From a virus, in the IMG/VR virus record IMGVR_UViG_3300022752_000247, positions 1 to 32,445 of that record: a DNA stretch of 32,445 bases; one strand, written 5' to 3'. The notes under the pieces are model-generated. The model saw only the letters and a program-made list of their open reading frames with translations, did not search any database and had not been told where the DNA came from. The position numbers were made by a program, and so were the translations under genes. The number at the start of each line of letters is the position of its first letter. Position 1 is the stretch's first letter. Of the stretch, positions 1 to 9,700 are shown in pieces.

Positions 1-226
1 TATAACTTCAAACACACTAACAGTCAATGCACAAGATATGAGTTTTAATGCATCAAAGACACTGACACTGAAAGATCAAAACTTTACATGGACTCCATCC
101 ACAATCAATGCAGCATTTAATGGAGTGAATACTAATATTAGTACGATAACCAGCAGAATCAATTCACCGACAACTGGTGTCGCTAATACGCCTACGGGCA
201 CTGATACATTTATTAAGTCATTATAA
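1..226 (+). CDS. 3' end of an upstream virion protein gene (partial)
   Basis: The frame is open from the window edge (first full codon at base 2) to the TAA at 224-226, so this is the C-terminal 74 residues of a longer protein. The ATG at 38 is probably internal, because the frame continues upstream without a stop and no ribosome site precedes it. The visible part is rich in Thr, Ser and Asn with short alternating beta-type stretches (TLTVNAQ, KTLTLKDQNFTW), as in the beta-structured tail of a spike, hub or fibre. T4 synteny (gene 5 precedes 6) makes a gp5-like hub or spike C-terminus possible, but no diagnostic motif is visible. The family is not recognised. Confidence 0.6.
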   Translation, partial: ITSNTLTVNAQDMSFNASKTLTLKDQNFTWTPSTINAAFNGVNTNISTITSRINSPTTGVANTPTGTDTFIKSL

Positions 227-237
227 AGGAGATAATT

Positions 238-423
238 ATGACAAATCATGAAAATTTAGTAAGTCTTTTTGACACATACTTAGCTGAGAATGCAAAATTT
301 ACCGAAAAGGGAAACAAAGCTGCTGGTACACGGGCTAGAAAAGCACTTGCTGAAATTGCAAAAGTGATTAAAGAAAGAAGAAAAGAAATTCAAGATACCA
401 AAACCGCAGAAAAGACGGCATAA
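238..423 (+). CDS. Small histone H1-like (Hc1-type) DNA-binding protein
   Basis: A 61-residue, Lys/Arg/Ala-rich helical protein. The core (AEN..FxEKGNKAAGTRARKALxEIxKxIKERRKEIQ, about residues 16-52) resembles the N-terminal half of chlamydial histone H1-like Hc1, which has a comparable EKGNKAA.RxR segment followed by a basic helix. From memory, similar small proteins occur in marine T4-like phages. A strong AAGGAG site lies 6-11 bases before the ATG, so it is probably well translated. It is expected to bind nucleic acid, perhaps packaged phage DNA or the host nucleoid. Its place just before gene 25 gives no functional clue beyond likely late expression. Family likeness is moderate to good; the role is inferred. 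Confidence 0.7.
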   Translation: MTNHENLVSLFDTYLAENAKFTEKGNKAAGTRARKALAEIAKVIKERRKEIQDTKTAEKTA

Positions 424-433
424 ATAATCAATT

Positions 434-814
434 ATGGCAACTACCGTTTTTTATAAAGATTTATCTTTAGATTTTATACCACATCCTGTAACTGGAGATA
501 TTAGACCTATTACGGATGAGGTTGCTATTAAACGTTCTATTGCAAATCTAATTAAAACGGAAAGAGGAACAAAGCCATTTAGACCTGATTATGGCTCGGA
601 AGTTAAGAAGTTTGCGTTCCAACAAGGCATCTTTGCTGAAGATGCCTTGAATAAAAGTCTTTATGATACCCTATCAAGATTTGAGCCTAGAATTATCGTT
701 ACAAAGATAGAAAGCACGATTGATAAAAATGATGTGACAATTAGTGTTGATTATATTATTAGAAATTTAAATACAACGTCAACAATTGAAACAAAAATTA
801 AAAAGGTAGCATAA
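434..814 (+). CDS. 25: Baseplate wedge subunit gp25
   Basis: A 126-residue protein of the GPW/gp25 family, close to T4 gp25 (132 aa). The hallmark is the segment at residues 43-57 (ERGTKPFRPDYGSEV), matching the conserved ERxxRPFxPxxG core of the family, followed by a helical half and a C-terminal beta strand pair. gp25 forms part of the inner baseplate ring and clamps the wedge to the first sheath layer, so it links baseplate rearrangement to sheath contraction. No Shine-Dalgarno is visible before the ATG; the gap from the previous stop is 10 AT-rich bases. The stop overlaps the gp6 start by one base (TAATG), which implies translational coupling. Confidence 0.95.
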   Translation: MATTVFYKDLSLDFIPHPVTGDIRPITDEVAIKRSIANLIKTERGTKPFRPDYGSEVKKFAFQQGIFAEDALNKSLYDTLSRFEPRIIVTKIESTIDKNDVTISVDYIIRNLNTTSTIETKIKKVA

Positions 815-2631
815 TGGCTCTTTCACCAGATTTAACGGTTGATGAACTAAATTTTGAAAACATAAAAGCGAATTTCGTCAGTTATTTACAAGCGCAAGAT
901 CAATTCAGAGACTATAATTTTGATGCATCTGGTATGCAAGTTTTATTAGATGTGTTAGCATACAACACATACTATAATTCGTTTTACTTGAACATGATCG
1001 CAAATGAGAACTTTTTATCAACAGCACAAAAAAGAAACTCAGTAGTAAATTTAGCACGATCATTAAATTATATTCCTAGATCAACCACATCCGCTACAAT
1101 TACTGGCACAGCAGTGTTATCTGTCACTGGTTCTCCGGCTACAGTAACAATACCAGCATACACTACATTTACAGGTACGGTTGATGGTGAAACATATCTT
1201 TTTAATACCACTGAAGCCGTTACAGTTTCACCAGTTTCAACAGTGTATTCAGTAGATTTGACTCTAAAAGAAGGTAGATTTTTAAGTCAACGATACACAG
1301 TAAATACAACAGATCCAGATCAAAGATTTTTAATTCCAAACGCTGGAGTAGATACTTCAACAGTTGTAGTTAAAGTTCAAACATCAACTTCAGATAGCAC
1401 AATTAGACTATTTACGGTGCCTGATAATCTTGTTGAAGTCACTGCAACGACAACAGCGTGTTTCATTGAAGAGGTTGAAGATGGTCAGTATGAAGTATTT
1501 TTTGGAGATGGTGTTCTAGGAGTTGCGTTAGATAATGGCAACATTGTCATTATTGAATACTTAGTATCTAATGGTCAATTAGCTAACGATATAGAGGCGC
1601 TAACATATTCAGGATCCATTTCAGGCGTGATCGATGTCACATTCACTGAAGACGCACCTGCTTCTGGTGGCGCAGAAAGAGAAACGACAAACAAGATTAG
1701 GTTTACAGCACCGAAAGCATACGAAGCGCAGAATAGAATTGTTACGACTGAAGATTATAAAGCGTTATTATTAAAACAACAAAATGTAAGAAGTGTTTCA
1801 GTGTGGGGCGGAGAAGATAATGATCCTCCTACATACGCTACAGTTTATATTTCAGTTATACCAGAAACTGGCGAAACACTTACTGCAACAGAGAAAGCTA
1901 TTCTTAGAGACAGCGTAATCAAACCTAAAAAAGTTTTAACGGTTTCTACAGAGTTTGTTGATCCAGAATACATTTACTTAGTAATTGACGCAAGTGTTAA
2001 GTATGACGCAAGAAAAGCAACACTCTCATCTACCAGTTTGGAGACTGTGGTTATTGATGTGATCAAACAATATAACGACGATGATATTAATGAATTTTCA
2101 AAGTATTTCAGATATTCCAAATTGTCTAGATTGATTGATCTAAGCGATAGATCCATATTGAATACTATTCTTTCTGTAACACTGAGAAAGGAGACTGATG
2201 TACAATTAGGATCCTCTGCGAGATATGAGATTGCATTTTCAAATCCTATAAATTCAAGTACAGATGGAAGACCATCAACATATCCCTATGGCGTAGGTAA
2301 TCAAGTAACATCAAACGAATTCAGTTACGGCGGCTTTGATGAATGTTATTTGGAAGAAAACAATGGCATCATGAGAATCTACCGATTGTCAGGTGGCTCT
2401 AAAGTTGCCGTTTCAAGTAACGTTGGTACGTTGAATTATACAACAGGAAAAGTTATTCTTACTGATTTTGCACCAACAAGTTTTGCTGATGGCGGTACAA
2501 CATTAAAACTTACCGCAGTACCGAGAGATTTAGATATTTTACCGTTGAGAAGTCAAATTGTAAAAATACTAGATGAAGATATTACGGTAACTATGGTGGA
2601 TGATAGCACAATCAGTTTAGTCAATCGTTAA
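814..2631 (+). CDS. 6: Baseplate wedge protein gp6 (baseplate J-like)
   Basis: A 605-residue protein, near T4 gp6 (660 aa). The N-terminus (residues 1-90) has the usual helical pattern with LLDVLAYNTYYNSFYLNM and a run ending at SLNYIPRS. The FFGDG motif at 229-233, followed by a GxxL.NG.I.I.Y pattern, is the signature of baseplate J/gp6 proteins. A further segment with APASGGAERET and VTTEDYKALLL precedes the C-terminal domain. gp6 dimers build the inner iris ring of the baseplate and join neighbouring wedges. The gene overlaps gene 25 by one base and is followed after 5 bases by the gp7-like gene. Confidence 0.95.
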   Translation: MALSPDLTVDELNFENIKANFVSYLQAQDQFRDYNFDASGMQVLLDVLAYNTYYNSFYLNMIANENFLSTAQKRNSVVNLARSLNYIPRSTTSATITGTAVLSVTGSPATVTIPAYTTFTGTVDGETYLFNTTEAVTVSPVSTVYSVDLTLKEGRFLSQRYTVNTTDPDQRFLIPNAGVDTSTVVVKVQTSTSDSTIRLFTVPDNLVEVTATTTACFIEEVEDGQYEVFFGDGVLGVALDNGNIVIIEYLVSNGQLANDIEALTYSGSISGVIDVTFTEDAPASGGAERETTNKIRFTAPKAYEAQNRIVTTEDYKALLLKQQNVRSVSVWGGEDNDPPTYATVYISVIPETGETLTATEKAILRDSVIKPKKVLTVSTEFVDPEYIYLVIDASVKYDARKATLSSTSLETVVIDVIKQYNDDDINEFSKYFRYSKLSRLIDLSDRSILNTILSVTLRKETDVQLGSSARYEIAFSNPINSSTDGRPSTYPYGVGNQVTSNEFSYGGFDECYLEENNGIMRIYRLSGGSKVAVSSNVGTLNYTTGKVILTDFAPTSFADGGTTLKLTAVPRDLDILPLRSQIVKILDEDITVTMVDDSTISLVNR

Positions 2632-2636
2632 TTTAA

Positions 2637-5363
2637 ATGTCTGCAAATAACGTTTTTTTCAAACCATCATTCTCAATTGAGAATCTTGTCAACGAAAACT
2701 TTCGGTTAGATTCCGAAAGATTTCTTCTTTTCCTTCAAGCGTATTATGAGTGGCTTCAAACCGCTGAGATTGCATTAACAGGAATTTCTGGAACATTTTC
2801 TAGAGATGAAATTGTTACTGGATCTGATACAGGTGCAAGAGCAATTGTTAAAGAAGTTAAAACATCTTCAATTGTTGTGCGTATGCAAACAAACGCACCA
2901 TTTGATTTATATGAATCTTTAACTGGTGGAACAAGTTCAGCTACAGCGACTATTGATTCTATTAAAGATAACGTTGTTAGAAAAACCGGTCAGCTTTTAA
3001 ATTATCGTGACGCAACTAAAACAGTTGATAAGTATGTTGGATTTTTGAAAGATGAATTATATTCTACATTACCTAAAGATATAGAAGCGAACAAGCGATT
3101 AGTTGCAAGAAAGTACAGAGACTTTCTACAGAATAAAGGTAATGAAGAATCCTATAAATTTCTTTTTAGAACAGTGTATGATGAAGATATTGAATTAAAA
3201 TATCCTGGTGAGGATATTCTTAGAGTTTCTGATGGTAATTTTGAAAAGACTCAAATTATTAGAGCGGTTGTTGAAGATGAAACTACCATATTTGATTTTT
3301 TGAATCAAACGATTACAGGTCAAACAAGCGAAGCATTAGGAAATGTAGTTGACATCAAGCTGATTTATGTAGGCTCAACTCGTGTCGCTGAAATAACATT
3401 AAAACTTGTGTCTGGAACATTTGATGCAGGCGAACGAATAGAAATTGTAGACACTGAAACTACAAATACAGCAATTTATGGTATGGTAACAGGATTCACA
3501 ATCAATGACGGCGGATCAGGTTATCAAGTAGGCGATACTGTTACAATTACTAGCAATACTGGCTCAGAAGCACTTGCTGAAGTATCATCTATTAAATCTT
3601 CTCCAATTACAGCTATCACAGTAAACACTCCAGGATACGGTTATAGATTAAATACCAATGCCGTTGTCACAAACACAGGCACAGGCGGTTCAAATTTTGC
3701 TGTGCGTGTTACTGAAATCGCTAACACCTACACAGTAGGTGGATACACTGTCGGCGATACTGCTACGATTTCAATTATAAATCGTGGTTCAGGATATTTT
3801 AGTGCGCCGACAATCACACTCACCGATACCGTAATTAGTTCATTAGGCCTTTTGTCTGACAAATTAATTAACATAGTAAACGGCGGTACAAACTATGCAG
3901 TAGGCGATGCATTAGTATTTACAGGTGGTGCTGGATCAAGTGCATCAGGTAACGTTGCATCTGTGAGTGAAGCGACAACATACGATTTATTATTTGAAGA
4001 CGGCTTTAGAATGAAAGCTGACGGAAGTTATTATGATATTATTAAGAACGAAGATTGGAGTGTAACCGGAGCAATTACTAGATTAGAGCTAACTAACTTT
4101 GGTACCGGATATACTTCAGCAAACTTACCATCAATTTCTGTAACATCAGGAACAGGCTCCTCTGCAAATCTTATAGCAACTGGAATTCAGGGCGAAGGCG
4201 CAAATGTCACGGTAGACATAGCAAACAACAGTGCCGGCATTGGAGCAATCAGAAATATTAGAGTAAAGAATTTTGGTGTCGGTTATGAAAGCGCAAATGT
4301 CAATTTGACAGGATCAGGCGACGGCAATGCAAATGTTACAGCAATAGTTTCTGGTTTAGGTATCAGTGAGGGAACATGGTTAAATGATGGTGGTAAAATT
4401 GATTATAAGATTTTACAAGACTCTTATTATTATCAGGATTTTTCTTACGTCATTAGAAGTGGTTTAGAGTTTAACATATATTCTGATATGATTAAAGAAA
4501 TTATACATCCGGCCGGTCTTCAATTTTTTGGTGAAATTTTATTAACATCTAAAATTGGAGTTCCTGCATCATTTATAAGTATTATTGGAACAGTACAAAA
4601 TATACAACAATACATTCGTTATGTGGAGACATCGTTCTCAGTAGCAACTTCACCTTCAATATCAACATTTAAAACTTTAGTTAAACAACTTTTACCTGAA
4701 CCAGAAGGTGGTTTATTTGGCGGTGCAACTGTTCCATACTATTACGGTGATGAACCTTTATTAGGATATACTTCAGCGTTAATAAGTAGTTATGCTAATA
4801 CAACATTTGACACATTTATTCAACATATTCAAGTTAATGTTCCGATAAGATTTTCCGTATCATTTCAAAGAGATTTGGGTGTTGCTAATGTTTCATCTTC
4901 GGCGTTTTCCGATTTTAGTCATAAGTTAGCTGAAAGTAACTTTAATACTAGTACAAATATTATATCTCAGAGAGAACTTTCTGTTAATTTCAAATCCGAG
5001 GCTAATGCGGAATCTAATTATGTGGTGACAATTGGCGCATTAGGCGATCAGCAAATAAACATTTATGCTTCAAAATCTATAGGTCTTCATTCTTCAGAGA
5101 CTTTTAATGATGAGTATAGCACAACAGTTAAAACATGGAACAGAATGGCAGGATTTATGTCATTATATTCAGGAAGTTCAAATATTGTAGGAACCGGCAC
5201 CAACTTTAATACAGATTTGTTAGTTAATGATATAATTAATGTTGGAAACTCATTGAATAATTCATTAGAACAATTTGTAGTTACGGGCATCTCAAATGCA
5301 ACATATATGACTATAAATGTGCCTGCGACTTATAATTATACACCAGGATATATCTACAAATAA
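2637..5363 (+). CDS. Large baseplate wedge protein in the gp7 position, with GxGY repeats
   Basis: A 908-residue protein directly after gp6, where T4 has gene 7 (1032 aa). The N-terminal region (about 1-200) is mixed helical (FLLFLQAYYEWLQ, KYRDFLQNKGNEESYKFLFR). Residues about 285-570 carry six beta repeats centred on GxGY or GxNY (GGSGYQVGDTV, GYGYRLNT, GSGYFSAPT, GTNYAVGDA, GTGYTSANL, GVGYESANV). They are followed by LQDSYYYQDFSYVI and HPAGLQFFGEI, motifs I associate with marine T4-like wedge proteins. The last 68 residues form a GTGTxF module also found in the DUF4815 protein and the sheath. It is probably the wedge hub that binds gp6, gp8 and gp10-type parts. The gp7 name rests on synteny. 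No ribosome site is evident. Confidence 0.75.
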   Translation: MSANNVFFKPSFSIENLVNENFRLDSERFLLFLQAYYEWLQTAEIALTGISGTFSRDEIVTGSDTGARAIVKEVKTSSIVVRMQTNAPFDLYESLTGGTSSATATIDSIKDNVVRKTGQLLNYRDATKTVDKYVGFLKDELYSTLPKDIEANKRLVARKYRDFLQNKGNEESYKFLFRTVYDEDIELKYPGEDILRVSDGNFEKTQIIRAVVEDETTIFDFLNQTITGQTSEALGNVVDIKLIYVGSTRVAEITLKLVSGTFDAGERIEIVDTETTNTAIYGMVTGFTINDGGSGYQVGDTVTITSNTGSEALAEVSSIKSSPITAITVNTPGYGYRLNTNAVVTNTGTGGSNFAVRVTEIANTYTVGGYTVGDTATISIINRGSGYFSAPTITLTDTVISSLGLLSDKLINIVNGGTNYAVGDALVFTGGAGSSASGNVASVSEATTYDLLFEDGFRMKADGSYYDIIKNEDWSVTGAITRLELTNFGTGYTSANLPSISVTSGTGSSANLIATGIQGEGANVTVDIANNSAGIGAIRNIRVKNFGVGYESANVNLTGSGDGNANVTAIVSGLGISEGTWLNDGGKIDYKILQDSYYYQDFSYVIRSGLEFNIYSDMIKEIIHPAGLQFFGEILLTSKIGVPASFISIIGTVQNIQQYIRYVETSFSVATSPSISTFKTLVKQLLPEPEGGLFGGATVPYYYGDEPLLGYTSALISSYANTTFDTFIQHIQVNVPIRFSVSFQRDLGVANVSSSAFSDFSHKLAESNFNTSTNIISQRELSVNFKSEANAESNYVVTIGALGDQQINIYASKSIGLHSSETFNDEYSTTVKTWNRMAGFMSLYSGSSNIVGTGTNFNTDLLVNDIINVGNSLNNSLEQFVVTGISNATYMTINVPATYNYTPGYIYK

Positions 5364-5364
5364 A

Positions 5365-5372
5365 GATAAATA
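5365..5372 (+). promoter_or_regulatory. Possible degenerate late promoter upstream of gp8
   Basis: GATAAATA differs by one base from the T4 late octamer TATAAATA and lies 43 bases before the gp8 ATG. A second variant, AATAAATA, follows at 5387-5394. The gap of 52 bases between the gp7-like stop and gp8 is long for this region, and gp8 has a good AGGAG site. Those features fit a transcription start, but the one-base mismatch keeps this weak. Confidence 0.35.
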
Positions 5373-5415
5373 TTATGATTTTGTGAAATAAATAAAGTAA
5401 AATTAGGAGAATACT

Positions 5416-6702
5416 ATGCCAGCAGTTGTCAGCAGCAAATTTAGAGTCCATAATGCTCAACAATTTTATGAAGCCTTTTCAGAGACTTCAAATACCATTA
5501 TGTATTTTTATGTAGGTGGTCCAGTAGCATTTACGAATGATGCATCGCCACCAACACCAACAGTGTCCACAGCAAACGTAGAATACTTACCTTGGAGAGA
5601 TATGATGGCACTTAAACGTGTCACATCTTCCGATGTATCTCTAGGAATTCCTAGATACGATTGGACTTCAAGCACAGTTTACGATCAATATGATGATGCA
5701 GATACAAATTTAATTGAGTCGGATGATTTTTATGTTTTAACAGATGATTATCAAGTTTATAAGTGTCTTTTCAATAACGGTGGTGCAGCATCAACCACTA
5801 AACCTACAGGTACAAGCACTTCGCCATTCACCACTGCTGATGGTTACGTTTGGAAATTTATGTATAAATTGAGCACTGGAGAAGTTTTAAAATTCTTGAC
5901 TACAGATTATATGCCTGTTAAACTTCTAGATTCTGATGATGGATCAGATCAGTGGGATGTCCAAGCAGCAGCAGTTGATGGTGCAATTCATGTGATCAAA
6001 GTTACATCGGGTGGTTCTGGTTATGGTGCAGCACCCTCTGTAACAATCACAGGTGACGGAACCGGTGCTACAGCTAACTGTACACTTTCAGGTGGTGCAG
6101 TCAGTGCAGTTACCGTTACAAATGTTGGTTCAGGATACACAACAGCTTCAGTGACATTCGGAAGTGGCGCAGCAGCAGCAACAGCTATCATCAGCCCCAA
6201 GGGTGGTCATGGTGCCAATCCAGTTGAAGAATTGGGTGGAAAATATTTAATTCTTAATGTGCGCTTAGATGGCAATGAATCAAATACTGTATCAACGGCT
6301 AATGATTTTAGAAAGGTGGGTCTTGTTCGTGATCCATATTCATATGGCACAACTACACGCCATGTGGCAACAAATGTTCGCCAAACATATCGGTATACAA
6401 TGGCAAGCGTTTCTGGAACATATTCGATTGATGAAACTGTAACGGTAGGAAGTAATACAGCTACAGTCGTTGAGTGGGACTCAACAAACGGATATCTATA
6501 TACAACGAAGCCAATGACAAAAGATTTTGCTAATGCATCATATGCTGTCGGAGGAACATCTTCAGCAAACGGTTTAATTACTGCTATAAATAATCCAGGC
6601 ATTCAGCCATACACGGGCGATATCATCTATACAGAATTTAGAAGTCCTATTACTAGAGCGACAGACCAGATTGAAGATGTAAAATTAATTATTCAGTTTT
6701 AA
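5416..6702 (+). CDS. 8: Baseplate wedge protein gp8
   Basis: A 428-residue homologue of T4 gp8 (334 aa). The N-terminus [17 protein letters not shown], the IPRYDW motif (about residue 77), the YKCL segment and GYVWKFMYK with a preceding Gly/Thr loop line up with the T4 protein, as does TDYMPVKLL. The extra length comes from two beta insertions: GGSGY repeats at about residues 190-260, and a second segment at about 330-395 ([20 protein letters not shown]). gp8 is a peripheral wedge protein that joins gp7 and gp10 and responds to the baseplate switch. It starts at an AGGAG site and is followed 21 bases later by the DUF4815 gene. Confidence 0.93.
   Translation: MPAVVSSKFRVHNAQQFYEAFSETSNTIMYFYVGGPVAFTNDASPPTPTVSTANVEYLPWRDMMALKRVTSSDVSLGIPRYDWTSSTVYDQYDDADTNLIESDDFYVLTDDYQVYKCLFNNGGAASTTKPTGTSTSPFTTADGYVWKFMYKLSTGEVLKFLTTDYMPVKLLDSDDGSDQWDVQAAAVDGAIHVIKVTSGGSGYGAAPSVTITGDGTGATANCTLSGGAVSAVTVTNVGSGYTTASVTFGSGAAAATAIISPKGGHGANPVEELGGKYLILNVRLDGNESNTVSTANDFRKVGLVRDPYSYGTTTRHVATNVRQTYRYTMASVSGTYSIDETVTVGSNTATVVEWDSTNGYLYTTKPMTKDFANASYAVGGTSSANGLITAINNPGIQPYTGDIIYTEFRSPITRATDQIEDVKLIIQF
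6585..6592 (+). promoter_or_regulatory. Exact TATAAATA octamer inside gene 8
   Basis: A perfect T4-type late octamer lies within the last 120 bases of gene 8 and about 130 bases before the DUF4815 gene start. It could give extra transcription of the giant gene. It is the only exact copy I found that is not intergenic, so it may be chance in AT-rich coding DNA. Confidence 0.3.
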
Positions 6703-6723
6703 TTTATTGGAATTAAAAAAAAC

Positions 6724-9700
6724 ATGGCCAATACAAATCCAGGTGGGCTGAATTTAAATGTCAGTCCATATTATGATGACTATGATGAAGATAAAAAGTT
6801 TGTAAGAGTTCTTTATGTTCCTGGGCGAGCAGTTCAGGGCAGGGAACTTTCTCAGTCTCAGACATATCAACAAAAACAAATAGAACGGTTTGCTAATTAT
6901 TTCTTTAAGCAAGGTTCTATCATTGATGGTTGTGAGCAAACATTAGATTTAAGTATGCAATATGTTAAGTTGCAATCAACATATAACGCAACTTCAGTTA
7001 ATGTAAACAGTTTTTTATTGAAAGAAATCGTAGGTGCAAACACTGGTGTAAAGGCATATGCTGGATTAGTTTCTGATATTGAGGGTACTGATCCCAAGAC
7101 ATTGTTTATTAATTATACCGCAGCTGGTGCAGTTCTGCTAACAGTAAATACTGCACCATCAACACTTACAGTTGGAAATACAATCACATTTTCAACTGGA
7201 AACACAGCGACAATTAGAGCATGGGTTACTGATCCTATAACAGCTATCAATACAATTTATGTCTCTAACGTTACAGGAACGCTAACAACTACAACAGCAA
7301 ACACAGTATTGTCTACAGGCTCAACTCAAGCACTGAATGTCACTGTAATTACGGATAAAAGATCCTCTTCTACATTTGAAGATTCCGAACTTATTTTCAC
7401 AGCAAACATCACAGGCCGAGCATACGCAAATACAGCAACGTCCGACGCAACTCAGTATATTGTAGATGAGGGTTTGTCTACAGAAAAAACATACACACGT
7501 GGATCTAAAATTACAGTAGGTGATGGTGTTGTTTACATTGCTGATCATTTTGTGAAGAATAGTTCACAGACTGTTATTCTTGATAAGTACACAAATAATC
7601 CATCATACAGAATTGGTTTTGTGCCTACAAAAAGTTATGTGGATTATATTGAAGATAACAGTTTAGTTGACAACGCAGCTGGTACACCAAACTTTCAAGC
7701 GCCTGGTGCTGATCGTCTAAAAATAGATACGACACTCACTAAGATTGCTTTAGGTGAAACAACAGACGAAAACGAATTCATATCGTTATTAGAAGTAGAA
7801 GATGGCATTTCTAAGAAACGCAAAATTTCTGGTATTGAAAGTAAACTAGAAGAAGCTATCGCAAAACGCACATTTGAAGAATCTGGTAACTATACACTTT
7901 CAGATCCAAAAATTAATATTCGTGAGCATCTATCTCAGTCTGGAAATGGCGGTAGATTTTCATCAGCAGAGGGTGGTAATAACAGTCTCCTCTTAGTTGA
8001 AGTTGATCCATTTACAGCATATGTCGGTGGATTCAGAAACGAATTTATTGTGAAACAAAATGTATCAGTAGATAAAGGTTTAGATACACAATATGTTCCA
8101 CAAGTTAAAACACAAATCAATTCAGGCAACTACGTTGAAGTTAAAGAAATGGTTGGTTCATGGGATTTCATGGAAGCAACTTCCGTTGATCTTTATGATA
8201 CAGCGCAACAAGTTGTCAGTAATAATGCATATTCAGTTGCAACAGTCCGCGGTAGTTCAATAGGCACTGCAAAAGTTAAAGCAATTGAATATGTAAGCGG
8301 TACAGTTGGTACAGCGGACGCAAGATATTACTTATATCTTTTTGATGTTGTTATGAATTCTGGTGAGATATTTGATGATGTTCGTTCCGTATATGATTCA
8401 GCGACACCAAAACGCTTTGCTGATATTGTTCTAGATTCTAATGGTAACGCTATTCTTCAAGAGCAGTCATTTGACAAAGCAATTTTCAAATTGCCATATG
8501 ATGCAATCAAAACACTTCGTGATGAAAATAATGATGTTCAAACAGGATTTAGATTTAGAAAAGATTTTTCAGTTACGTTCACTACAGGTGTCGCTACAAT
8601 TTCTACAACAGATTCTAGTGAAACATTTGTAGGAACTGGAGCACTTACAACATCACAGAAAAATGAGAACTATCTAGTTATCATTAATAATTCTGGCGCT
8701 AACGTTGAAACATCAGCTTTGACTGGTACAGTCACAGCAACAGCATCAAGCAATGTCTTGTCAGGAAGCGGAACAGCATTTACAACTCAACTGAATGTCG
8801 GCGATCTAATTAAAGCAAATAATGAAACAAGCAAGATTGCTTCAATTACAAACGCAACATATGCAATTCTATCTTCAGTTAGAACAGTTGGTGCATCGGC
8901 AAATACATTCACTAAGATTCTTCCTGCAGGCACACCAGTATATCTAAGTGGTAATGGTGGTTCAGGTGCAACGAGAACTGTAACAGTATCATCTCCAGGC
9001 ACAATTCAGATTGATCTAAAAGAGAGTGCAACATTCACAGCGAGAGTGATTGCTACAATGGATCGTGCTGATGCTAGAGAGATGACAAAGATTCTCAATT
9101 ATTCTGCAAATACAAATCTAGATCCTAGCACACATCCAAATGGGCTTGTTGGTCCATATAGTTTAGGTAGAGCGGATGTATATCAACTTCGTGGAATCTA
9201 TCAAGCTGCAAACTTTTCAGCAAATGCTACAACATCTAGCACAGATGTGACATCTAGTTATGATTTTGATAATGGCCAGCGTGATAACACTTATGAACAT
9301 GCTACAATTACACCTAAGGTTGGTGTAGTGCCAACTGGAAGATTGCATGTTGTATATGATCATTTTACACATGATACAACACAGGGCGTTGGTTATTTGA
9401 CAATCAATTCTTATCCAATTGATGATGCTGCAACATCTAATACTACAATTAATACAACAAACGTTCCTAAGTATACAAGCACAAGAACTGGTGAAGTGTT
9501 TGATTTAAGAAACTGTATTGATTTTAGACCAATTAAAACAGCAAGCACATCATTGAATCCTACAGATCCAGGAACGTATAATGTGCCCACAGGTGGATTG
9601 CATATTCCTACACCAGGCTCAGACTTTGAAGCAGACTTGATTTTCTACAAAGGTCGTAGAAGCAAACTCTATATTGATTCTAAGGGTTCTCTTGGATTTA

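Noticed and set aside
419-426. CATAAATA upstream of gene 25 as a late promoter
   Set aside because: It has one mismatch, overlaps the preceding stop codon, leaves almost no leader and has no ribosome site after it.
6207-6602. 131-codon antisense frame opposite gp8
   Set aside because: It lies wholly opposite a confidently assigned gene, without a promoter, ribosome site or recognisable domain.
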